A program made the position numbers and the translations under genes. From Psychroflexus halocasei (lineage in GTDB: Bacteria; Bacteroidota; Bacteroidia; Flavobacteriales; Flavobacteriaceae), in contig NZ_FNQF01000005.1 in NCBI RefSeq assembly GCF_900107595.1, positions 62,001 to 126,000 of the forward strand: a DNA stretch of 64,000 nt, read 5' to 3'. A model generated the notes under the pieces. The model saw nothing but the letters and a program-made list of their open reading frames with translations, had not been told where the DNA came from and searched no databases. Below, piece by piece: positions 27,398-34,286 of this stretch. Every line of letters begins with the position of its first letter. Positions within the stretch are counted from its first letter, which is position 1.

Positions 27398-28579
27398 ATG
27401 AAAGTAGCTATAATAGGAGCAGGAACCATGGGAAGCGGCATTACACAAGTTGCAGCAACCGCCGGATGTGAAGTGAAGCTTTATGATACTAAAGAAGAAG
27501 CTTTAGATAAAAGCAAAACAAAATTAGAAAAAGTTCTAGCGCGTTTAATAGAAAAAGGAAGAATTGACCTAGACGAGAAAAACAGAATACAAAGCAATAT
27601 CACTTATGTAACCTCTTTAAAAGATTTAGGCGACGCTCATTTAACAATTGAAGCAATAGTCGAAAATCTTGATATCAAAAAACAAGTCTTTCAAGAGCTA
27701 CAAAGCTTACAATCTCAAGATGCAATTATCGCTTCAAATACGTCATCACTTTCAATTGCTTCCATCGCAGCTTCTTTAGAAAGTTCGGAACGCGTGATTG
27801 GCATTCATTTTTTTAATCCTGCGCCTTTAATGCCTCTAGTAGAGATTATTCCAGCCGTTCAAACTTCAGATAAAGTTAAAAATAAAGTGGTTGAAATTAT
27901 TACTAACTGGAAAAAAGTAGGCGTGCTTGCCAAAGACACACCTGGCTTTATCGTGAATCGTGTGGCGCGTCCTTTTTACGGAGAAGCACTTCGTATTTAT
28001 GAAGAAGGAGGAGCAAGTTTTGCAGAGATTGATCAGGCTATGAAAACTTTAGGCGGTTTCAGAATGGGACCTTTTGAGTTGATGGATTTTATTGGTAATG
28101 ACGTCAATTACACAGTGACGGAAACAGTTTTTAAAGAGTTTTATTACGATCCGCGTTACAAACCATCTTTCACTCAAAAACGCCTTTCCGAAGCTGGTTA
28201 CCTTGGAAGGAAAACCGAAAAAGGTTTTTATCATTATAAAAATGGCAAAATTGATAAAAATTATCACCCTAAAGTTGATTCAGAATCTTTTGAAGATGAA
28301 AAAGCAAATCAAATTCTCGACCGAATTTTAGTGATGCTTATTAATGAAGCTGCAGATGCTTTATTTCTAAATATTGCAACAGCAAAAGATATAGACTTAG
28401 CAATGACTAAAGGCGTCAATTACCCTAAAGGCTTGCTTTCATGGGCAAACGAAAAAGGTATAAATTGGTGCGTAGAAAAAATGGATGCACTTTATGATGA
28501 ATACCATGAAGACAGATATAGATGTAGCCCGCTTTTAAGAAAAATGAAGAAGTTAAATAAAACCTTTCAGGTTTCATAG
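27398..28579 (+). CDS. paaH: 3-hydroxyacyl-CoA dehydrogenase PaaH
   Basis: A 393-residue NAD-dependent dehydrogenase oxidising 3-hydroxyadipyl-CoA. Rossmann motif IGAGTMGSGITQVAA is at the N-terminus, the catalytic His region is GIHFFNPAPLMPLVEIIP, and the C-terminal domain has PGFIVNRVARPFYGEA. A second, smaller 3HCDH C-terminal repeat follows (ILVMLINEAADALFLNIA, GVNYPKGLL). The length is shorter than the E. coli protein (475) but normal for Bacteroidota. It lies between cassettes 2 and 3; its stop codon is already part of the left arm of cassette 3. Confidence 0.94.
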   Translation: MKVAIIGAGTMGSGITQVAATAGCEVKLYDTKEEALDKSKTKLEKVLARLIEKGRIDLDEKNRIQSNITYVTSLKDLGDAHLTIEAIVENLDIKKQVFQELQSLQSQDAIIASNTSSLSIASIAASLESSERVIGIHFFNPAPLMPLVEIIPAVQTSDKVKNKVVEIITNWKKVGVLAKDTPGFIVNRVARPFYGEALRIYEEGGASFAEIDQAMKTLGGFRMGPFELMDFIGNDVNYTVTETVFKEFYYDPRYKPSFTQKRLSEAGYLGRKTEKGFYHYKNGKIDKNYHPKVDSESFEDEKANQILDRILVMLINEAADALFLNIATAKDIDLAMTKGVNYPKGLLSWANEKGINWCVEKMDALYDEYHEDRYRCSPLLRKMKKLNKTFQVS

Positions 28580-28608
28580 TTTTTGAGTTAGTAAGTTTTT
28601 AAGTAAAA
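28577..28608 (+). repeat. Cassette 3 left arm, 4 units of 8 nt
   Basis: Units TAGTTTTT, GAGTTAGT, AAGTTTTT and AAGTAAAA begin with the paaH stop codon itself. Positions 28576-28604 match the reverse complement of 29005-29033 at 25 of 29 positions, the strongest inverted pair in the window. Confidence 0.88.
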
Positions 28609-28616
28609 GTCTAATG

Positions 28617-28997
28617 ATGAAAAGTAAGTATCATTTCAAGTTTGAAGAATTAACGATGTATCAAAAGGCTTTAGAGTTTGGTGATAATGTTAATTGCCAG
28701 ATAAAAAGTTTTCCAAAAGAGGAAACCTATAGATTAGCCTCCCAGTTTATTCGTGCTGTAGATTCAATTACACTTAATATAGCCGAAGGATCTTCTAGCT
28801 CAAAACCTAACCTCAATAGATATTTACAAATGGCTTGGGATAGTGCTCATGAATGTGTTGTCTGCAGTACAAAAGCATATAGAAGAGGTTTTTTGACTAA
28901 AGAAACTAATGAGAAAAATAGAGAATTGGTAACTGAATTATCGAAAATGATCACAGCTTATAAATCCTATTTAAAGAAAAATATGAATGGAAAATAA
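28617..28997 (+). CDS. Four-helix-bundle protein (IVP family), cassette 3
   Basis: A 126-residue helical protein (MKSKYHFKFEELTMYQKAL, then QFIRAVDSITLNIAEGSSSSKPN and YLQMAWDSAHECVV). It is a close relative of the cassette 4 protein, which begins MKSQYHFKFEDL; about half the residues agree, while cassettes 1, 2 and 5 are more distant. The start at 28617 is chosen because it matches the cassette 4 start; an ATG one codon upstream is equally possible. It lies between paaH and paaI. Confidence 0.88.
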   Translation: MKSKYHFKFEELTMYQKALEFGDNVNCQIKSFPKEETYRLASQFIRAVDSITLNIAEGSSSSKPNLNRYLQMAWDSAHECVVCSTKAYRRGFLTKETNEKNRELVTELSKMITAYKSYLKKNMNGK

Positions 28998-29000
28998 TTC

Positions 29001-29032
29001 AAAAACTCAAAAACTCCCTAACTCACAAACTA
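29001..29032 (+). repeat. Cassette 3 right arm, 4 units of 8 nt (inverted)
   Basis: Units AAAAACTC, AAAAACTC, CCTAACTC and ACAAACTA run in exact 8-nt register from 3 nt after the cassette gene stop. They end 11 nt before the preferred paaI start. Confidence 0.88.
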
Positions 29033-29043
29033 TACCACATAAC

Positions 29044-29424
29044 ATGCTGAAGAATGACGCTTTCAGTCAGTGGTTAGGCATCGAAATTGTTGAGGTTAGA
29101 GAAGCTTTTTGTCAAGTCAAAATGACAATTCGCAAAGACATGCTCAACAGCATGAAAAAGGCACATGGCGGTATCACATACGCTTTAGCCGATACCGCTT
29201 TTGGTTTTGCAACAAACACTTTGGGTCGAAAAGCCGTTTCTATCGAAACCTCAATCAATCACATTGAGGCACTTGAAGAAGGCGATGTCATTACGGCAAC
29301 TTCAGACTTAAAAAGTATGAAAAATAAACTCGGATTTTATATCGTTGAAGTTCAGAAAGAAAACGAAATTGTTGCACTTTTCAAGGGTGTCGCATATCGC
29401 ACAAATGCAGAATGGAATATTTAA
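29044..29424 (+). CDS. paaI: Hydroxyphenylacetyl-CoA thioesterase PaaI
   Basis: A 126-residue hot-dog thioesterase that rescues CoA from dead-end phenylacetyl-CoA derivatives. The active-site helix is HGGITYALADTAFGFATNT, as in PaaI. A longer frame opens at 28987 inside the cassette 3 gene, but its first 19 residues would be encoded by the repeat arm (KTQKLPNSQT). Homology starts only at FSQWLGIEIVEV, so the ATG at 29044 is the likely true start. Confidence 0.9.
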   Translation: MLKNDAFSQWLGIEIVEVREAFCQVKMTIRKDMLNSMKKAHGGITYALADTAFGFATNTLGRKAVSIETSINHIEALEEGDVITATSDLKSMKNKLGFYIVEVQKENEIVALFKGVAYRTNAEWNI

Positions 29425-29435
29425 AATAATAATTA

Positions 29436-29538
29436 GGGCGCAACCCTATCGGGTCGGGCTTTCGCGAGTCGCTTTTATTAATTGCTGTAAAAGGCAGCAA
29501 TTAATAAAGAGCTTCAACAAACGCTCTATCCCTTGCGC
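29436..29538. repeat. Structured intergenic repeat with nested hairpin
   Basis: The outer arms GCGCAA (29438-29443) and TTGCGC (29533-29538) enclose a 14-bp perfect inner stem (29474-29487 with 29495-29508) closing a 7-nt loop. GGGTCGGGCTTTCGCGAGTC and ATCCCTTGCGC flank it. I know this general layout from intergenic repeats in flavobacterial genomes; only one copy is in this window. Confidence 0.65.
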
Positions 29539-29551
29539 AAAATAGTTGACC

Positions 29552-29648
29552 ATAAAATTTAAAATGTAAAAGTGAAAAATTAGAGGGTTCGTATTAAAAA
29601 CTTTATCTTTTGCATTTAAAATTAATAACCTAAAATTTAAAATTAGAA
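29552..29648 (+). repeat. Gene-less pair of inverted heptad arms before paaJ
   Basis: The left arm (29552-29586) has units ATAAAAT, TTAAAAT, GTAAAAG and TGAAAAA. The right arm (29600-29648) has ACTTTAT, CTTTTGC, ATTTAAA, ATTAATA, ACCTAAA, ATTTAAA and ATTAGAA, ending next to the paaJ ATG. Positions 29556-29577 and 29602-29623 pair at 18 of 22. It looks like a cassette without its gene, but AT-richness weakens the claim. Confidence 0.55.
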
Positions 29649-30854
29649 ATGGACGCATATATCATCGACGGAATCAGAACGCCTATTGGGAATTATAAAG
29701 GAACTTTATCTCCCGTTAGAACAGATGATTTGGGCGCTTTAGTCATTAAAGAAATCGTTAAAAGAAACCCGAATATTCCAGAATCAGCTTATGACGATGT
29801 GATTCTAGGCTGTGCTAATCAAGCAGGTGAAGACAATCGCAATGTCGCAAGAATGTGTTCTTTATTAGCTGGTCTACCCCATAGTGTTCCTGGCGAAACT
29901 GTTAACCGATTATGCAGTAGCGGACTTTCCGCGATTATTCATGCCAATCGTGCTATTAAAGCTGGCGATGGAGATTTATTTATTAGCGGAGGAGTTGAGC
30001 ACATGACACGAGGACCTTACGCAATAGCTAAACCATCTTCTGCTTATGGAAATGATGCAAAAATGTACGATACAAGTTTTGGTTGGCGCTTTGTGAATCC
30101 AAAAATGAAAGCTTTGTATGGTGTTGATGGAATGGGAGTGACGGCTGAAAATTTAGTAGACAAATACAATATCTCCCGAGAAGATCAAGATGCCTTTGCT
30201 TATTGGAGTCAGATGAAAGCCAGTAAATCTCAAGAAAATGGCCGCTTAGCTAAAGAACTTGTCACAGTAGAAATTCCTCAGCGTAAAAAAGACCCGATTC
30301 TCTTTAATCAAGATGAATTTATAAAACCTAATACATCTTTAGAGGTTTTAGCAAAATTAAGACCAGCTTTTCGCAGAGAAGGAGGAAGCGTTACTGCTGG
30401 AAATTCATCAGGTCTGAATGATGGTGCTGCAGCAACAATTATAGCTTCAGAAAAAGCAGTCAAGGAATATGATTTAAAACCAATGGCGAAAATTTTGAGT
30501 TCAGCTGTTGTTGGCGTCGAACCGCGTGTCATGGGAATTGGTCCTGTTGAAGCCTCAAACAAAGCCTTGAAAAAAGCAGGTTTAACGATGGATGATATGG
30601 ATATTATCGAATTGAATGAAGCTTTTGCTGCCCAAGCTTTAGCATGCATCAGAGCTTGGGGATTAAAAGATGATGATCCGCGTTTAAATCCAAATGGAGG
30701 TGCAATAGCCATCGGGCATCCATTGGGTGTAACAGGTGCAAGATTAGCTTATTCAGCAGCTCTAGAATTACAATTAACCGGCAAAAAATACGCCCTAGTT
30801 ACCATGTGTGTTGGCGTTGGACAGGGATATGCTGCGGTTATCGAGCGCGCCTAA
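29649..30854 (+). CDS. paaJ: 3-oxoadipyl-CoA / 3-oxo-5,6-dehydrosuberyl-CoA thiolase PaaJ
   Basis: A 401-residue thiolase cleaving the last beta-oxidation products of the phenylacetate pathway to acetyl-CoA and succinyl-CoA. The nucleophile Cys is in VNRLCSSGLSAI (about residue 90). ELNEAFAAQALA, GGAIAIGHPLGVTGAR and the second active Cys in TMCVGVGQG complete the thiolase signature. The ATG abuts the gene-less repeat arms. The 219-nt gap that follows holds only REP-like palindromes. Confidence 0.95.
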   Translation: MDAYIIDGIRTPIGNYKGTLSPVRTDDLGALVIKEIVKRNPNIPESAYDDVILGCANQAGEDNRNVARMCSLLAGLPHSVPGETVNRLCSSGLSAIIHANRAIKAGDGDLFISGGVEHMTRGPYAIAKPSSAYGNDAKMYDTSFGWRFVNPKMKALYGVDGMGVTAENLVDKYNISREDQDAFAYWSQMKASKSQENGRLAKELVTVEIPQRKKDPILFNQDEFIKPNTSLEVLAKLRPAFRREGGSVTAGNSSGLNDGAAATIIASEKAVKEYDLKPMAKILSSAVVGVEPRVMGIGPVEASNKALKKAGLTMDDMDIIELNEAFAAQALACIRAWGLKDDDPRLNPNGGAIAIGHPLGVTGARLAYSAALELQLTGKKYALVTMCVGVGQGYAAVIERA

Positions 30855-31000
30855 TTCCTACGCAGGCAGGAATCTTTTAGAGCATGAGTAAGAAATGTAT
30901 AGTTTGAGTAATTGTGTTATTCAGATTAGTTTGAGATTCCCACTTACGTTGGAATATTGCGCAGGCAGGAATCTTTAAGGGCAAGAGTAAGAAATGTAGG
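30854..31000 (+). repeat. REP-like cluster after paaJ (two full copies plus one palindrome)
   Basis: Copy one starts at the paaJ stop: ATTCCT then GCAGGCAGGAATC and a tail ending GAGTAAGAAATGTA (to 30900). Copy two (about 30955-31000) repeats GCGCAGGCAGGAATCTTT with the tail GAGTAAGAAATGTA. Between them, ATTCC (30936-30940) and GGAAT (30951-30955) form another small palindrome. The rest of the gap up to 31073 is AT-rich and probably carries the promoter of the toxin-antitoxin pair. Confidence 0.75.
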
Positions 31001-31073
31001 TTTTTTAATTAATTGATATTGTGATCCTTATATTTAATATTTATTAATTATATTTACATTAAATAAATATAAA

Positions 31074-31319
31074 ATGACAACATTTACATCCTCACTTCCA
31101 GATCATTTATTGAAAGAGCTTTCCAAAACAGCTAAGGAGTTAAAAATGCCTAAAAATAAAGTCATTGAAAAAGCTTTACAAATTTTTTTAGACGAAATTC
31201 AAAGAGCGAAATATGCTGAATCATATCGAAGAGCTGCAAAAGATAAAGATATAATGGCGATGGCCGAAGAAGGAATGGCAGATTATTTTAAACAGCTTCA
31301 AAATTTGGATAAAGAATGA
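31074..31319 (+). CDS. Ribbon-helix-helix antitoxin
   Basis: An 81-residue protein: the N-terminal ribbon (TTFTSSLPDHLLKEL) and two helices (AKELKMPKNKVIEKALQIFLDE) fit an RHH DNA-binding domain. An acidic/basic helical tail follows that would wrap the toxin. It overlaps the mazF start by 4 nt (ATGA), the classical toxin-antitoxin layout. It probably represses its own promoter in the AT-rich leader. The pair is inserted between paaJ and paaZ and is not part of the pathway. Confidence 0.85.
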   Translation: MTTFTSSLPDHLLKELSKTAKELKMPKNKVIEKALQIFLDEIQRAKYAESYRRAAKDKDIMAMAEEGMADYFKQLQNLDKE

Positions 31320-31648
31320 AGCAAGGAGATATCTGGAACGTTTACTTTGATCCGATAAAAGGAAGTGAACAAGGCGGAAATCGTCCAGCAGTTGTTATAA
31401 GCGGTAATACCTTAAATAAAAATTTGGGAGTTATTGTTGTTTGTCCACTTTCAACTGCTATTCATAATTATGAAGGAAATCCAGTCTTAATTCCTACAAA
31501 AGAAAATGGACTAAAATTAACTTCTGAAATATTGGTATTTCATATTCGTTCTCTTTCTAAAGAACGGTTTAAAATAAAAATTGGAGAGGTTACTAAAAAG
31601 GAATTAGAGAAAGTTAAACAAACAGTTCTTGATATTTTAAAATATTAA
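31316..31648 (+). CDS. MazF/PemK-family mRNA interferase toxin
   Basis: A 110-residue toxin with the family start GDIWNVYFDPIKGSEQGGNRPAVVIS and the VVCPLSTAIHNYEGNPVLIPTKENGLK core. The basic residues and the SEILVFHIRSLSKERF helix are typical. It cuts single-stranded RNA at short motifs. Translation is coupled to the antitoxin by a 4-nt overlap. It ends 50 nt before paaZ, so read-through from the paa promoter would also transcribe the toxin pair. Confidence 0.9.
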   Translation: MKQGDIWNVYFDPIKGSEQGGNRPAVVISGNTLNKNLGVIVVCPLSTAIHNYEGNPVLIPTKENGLKLTSEILVFHIRSLSKERFKIKIGEVTKKELEKVKQTVLDILKY

Positions 31649-31698
31649 ATGAGATAAACTGAGTCTTTTTATCAGATTAAATCAAAAAAACAAAATAA

Positions 31699-34209
31699 AT
31701 GCAAAAATTACAGAGTTATATTCATGGAAAATGGGTTGAAGGATCAGGTGAAGGTGTCCCTTTAATTGATGCTGTCACTGGAGAGACAATTGCTTTAAGT
31801 GATACAAAAGGACTTGATTTTGATCAGGCTTTAAAATATGGTCGTCAGAAAGGTGAAACATTAAGGAAAATGACTTTCCAGGAGCGTGGAAATATGCTCA
31901 AAAAATTAGCCTTACATCTAACCAAAAAGAAAAAACAGTTTTACGAAGTAAGTTTCCGAACAGGTGCTACGAAAGTTGATAGCTGGATTGATATAGAAGG
32001 TGGTTTTGGGAATTTATTTGCCAACGCTTCTTTGCGTAAAGTTTTTCCTAATCAAGCTTTTGATGTTGAAGGTGATCCGATTGATTTATCCCGCGGTGGC
32101 CGATTTATGGCACATCATATTTTAGTTCCTAAAGAAGGTGTTGCAGTGCACATTAATGCTTTTAATTTTCCTGTTTGGGGAATGTTAGAAAAATGTGCTG
32201 TGAATTGGATGGCTGGTATGCCAGCTGTAGTTAAGCCAGCGACAAACACATCTTTCTTAACTGAAGCTGTGGTGCGCGAAATCATCAATTCAGGTATTCT
32301 ACCAGAAGGTTCTTTACAACTTATTTCTGGTTCTGCGCGTTCAATTCTAGACACCGTAGAATCTCAAGATGTGGTCACTTTTACAGGTTCTGCCGATACT
32401 GGTAGGATGTTGAAATCACACAAAAGATTATTAGAAGAATCCGTTCCTTTTAATATGGAGGCTGATTCACTCAATGCTTCTATTCTGGGCGAAGATGCCA
32501 AGCCTGGTACGCCAGAATTTGATTTGTTTATTAAAGAAGTACGAAATGAAATGACCGTGAAATGCGGACAAAAATGTACGGCGATTCGTCGTGTTATTGT
32601 TCCTGAAAATTTAGTTGAAGATGTTCAAATTGCTCTCGGGAAATCATTAGGGAAAGTCACAATAGGCGATCCGCGTTTAAAAGAAGTCCGTATGGGTGCT
32701 TTGGTGAGCAAGGATCAAGTTCAGGAAGTGCGAGAGCGAATTCAAGAAATGACAAAAACGGCTTCAATCGTTTATGGTGATTTAGAAAAAACGCATACAA
32801 TTGGTGCAGATGCAAATAAAGGCGCTTTCATGTCGCCAATCGTGATGCGAGAAGACAATCCGTTTGAAAATATAGCAGTGCATTCCACAGAAGCTTTTGG
32901 GCCTGTCAGTACCATTATGCCTTATAAAAACATGGGTGAAGCGATTGAATTATCCAAAATGGGTAAAGGATCTTTAGTTAGTTCTATCGCGACAAATGAT
33001 GATAAAATTGCAGCTGATTATACTGTAAATGCAGCAACACATCACGGTCGTATTTTAGTCATCAATAGAGAAAGTGCAAAACAAAGCACAGGTCATGGAT
33101 CTCCATTACCTTTATTAGTTCACGGAGGACCTGGTCGTGCTGGAGGCGGTGAAGAAATGGGTGGTAAACGCGGTATCAAGCATTATATGCAGCGTTGTGC
33201 AATACAAGGTTCGCCTACGACTTTAACTGAGATTACAGGAATCTATCAGCCTAAAGCAAAATATAAGCAAGCTGAAAAACATCCTTTCGCATATCATTGG
33301 GAAGATATCCAACCAGGAATGTCTTTAAAAACTCATAACAGAACTCTTACCGATACTGATATTGTGAATTTCGGAAATCTGACTTGGGATCATTTCTACG
33401 CGCATACTGATATTACGTCGCTTGAGGGTAGTATTTTTGAAAAAAGAACAGCTCATGGCTATTTCATTATTTCTGCAGCTGCAGGATTATTTGTTTATCC
33501 TAATAAAGGGCCAGTGGCAGCGAATTATGGTTTAGAAGAAATTCGATTCTTACGTCCACTCTATCATAACGATACAATTCATGTTCGTTTAACATGTAAA
33601 GAAAAAGTTGATAGAGATCAGAAAGGAACTGAACTTCCAAGCGGTATAGTAAAATGGTATGTTGAGGTGTTTGACACAGAAGCTGTTGATGAAGAAGATA
33701 AGCTTGTTGCCATCGCCACAATTTTAACGATGGTGCAAAAAAAGCAAGATGTTTTCCATGAAATTGATCGCTTATTTTTAGAGCAAAAATTAAGTCTTTT
33801 AAAAGAAGACCAAAAACCAGAATGGGGAATGATGATGCCTCAGCACATGCTTGAACATTTAGAGGGAAGCTTTAATTTAGGAAGAGGTTTAGGTGGAGAT
33901 GTTGAGATCATCACACCAGAAGAACATCTTGACAAGGTGAAAGAAACACTTTATACTTATGAAAAAATGCCTCAAGGTTATAAACATCCATTGATGAAGG
34001 AAAATGAACTTGAGCCTTTAAAACATGAAAGTTTTGATGAGGCAAAAAAATCCTTCTTAAAAGCTTATGATGATTTCCATTTATATCATCAAGAAAATCC
34101 AGATGCGATGATCAAGAACGCTGTTTTTGGAGAGTTGAGCTATTTTGAGTGGAAACTTCTTAACAGAAAACACATCAATCATCACTTTGAGCAATTTGGT
34201 TTGATTTAA
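31699..34209 (+). CDS. paaZ: PaaZ: oxepin-CoA hydrolase/aldehyde dehydrogenase, with extra C-terminal domain
   Basis: 836 residues, about 150 longer than the E. coli enzyme (681). The N-terminal about 520 residues are an aldehyde dehydrogenase (Glu in NMEADSLN, catalytic Cys in VKCGQKCTA near residue 293). A MaoC-type hydratase that opens the oxepin ring follows (about 540-690; GNLTWDHFYAHTDI and the FEKRTAHGYFI active-site part). The remaining about 140 residues (PQHMLEHLEGSF, FGELSYFEWKLLNRKH, HHFEQFGLI) resemble a DUF1569/DinB-like helical domain with conserved His residues. It is the last gene before a terminator. Confidence 0.95.
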   Translation: MQKLQSYIHGKWVEGSGEGVPLIDAVTGETIALSDTKGLDFDQALKYGRQKGETLRKMTFQERGNMLKKLALHLTKKKKQFYEVSFRTGATKVDSWIDIEGGFGNLFANASLRKVFPNQAFDVEGDPIDLSRGGRFMAHHILVPKEGVAVHINAFNFPVWGMLEKCAVNWMAGMPAVVKPATNTSFLTEAVVREIINSGILPEGSLQLISGSARSILDTVESQDVVTFTGSADTGRMLKSHKRLLEESVPFNMEADSLNASILGEDAKPGTPEFDLFIKEVRNEMTVKCGQKCTAIRRVIVPENLVEDVQIALGKSLGKVTIGDPRLKEVRMGALVSKDQVQEVRERIQEMTKTASIVYGDLEKTHTIGADANKGAFMSPIVMREDNPFENIAVHSTEAFGPVSTIMPYKNMGEAIELSKMGKGSLVSSIATNDDKIAADYTVNAATHHGRILVINRESAKQSTGHGSPLPLLVHGGPGRAGGGEEMGGKRGIKHYMQRCAIQGSPTTLTEITGIYQPKAKYKQAEKHPFAYHWEDIQPGMSLKTHNRTLTDTDIVNFGNLTWDHFYAHTDITSLEGSIFEKRTAHGYFIISAAAGLFVYPNKGPVAANYGLEEIRFLRPLYHNDTIHVRLTCKEKVDRDQKGTELPSGIVKWYVEVFDTEAVDEEDKLVAIATILTMVQKKQDVFHEIDRLFLEQKLSLLKEDQKPEWGMMMPQHMLEHLEGSFNLGRGLGGDVEIITPEEHLDKVKETLYTYEKMPQGYKHPLMKENELEPLKHESFDEAKKSFLKAYDDFHLYHQENPDAMIKNAVFGELSYFEWKLLNRKHINHHFEQFGLI

Positions 34210-34230
34210 TTGTTTTATTAAAAAGTAAAG

Positions 34231-34265
34231 AAAGCCATTTAAATTCGAATTTAAACGGCTTTTTT
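34231..34265. terminator. Terminator between paaZ and the first S46 peptidase
   Basis: AAAGCC and GGCTTT close a perfect 18-nt palindrome TTTAAATTCGAATTTAAA with one mismatch (A/C), followed by a T-run. It can serve both converging genes. Confidence 0.8.
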
Positions 34266-34286
34266 AATCAAAAAACTTAAAGTGTT

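Noticed and set aside
23662-29648. Heptad arms as a CRISPR array
   Set aside because: Units are 7-8 nt, contiguous and degenerate, without spacers or cas genes.
29345-29658. Short ORFs through the paaI-paaJ spacer on both strands
   Set aside because: They run through the hairpin element and repeat arms and show no protein-like composition.
30308-30712. 134-residue minus-strand ORF opposite paaJ
   Set aside because: Lies wholly inside a well conserved thiolase gene; composition is that of an antisense shadow.
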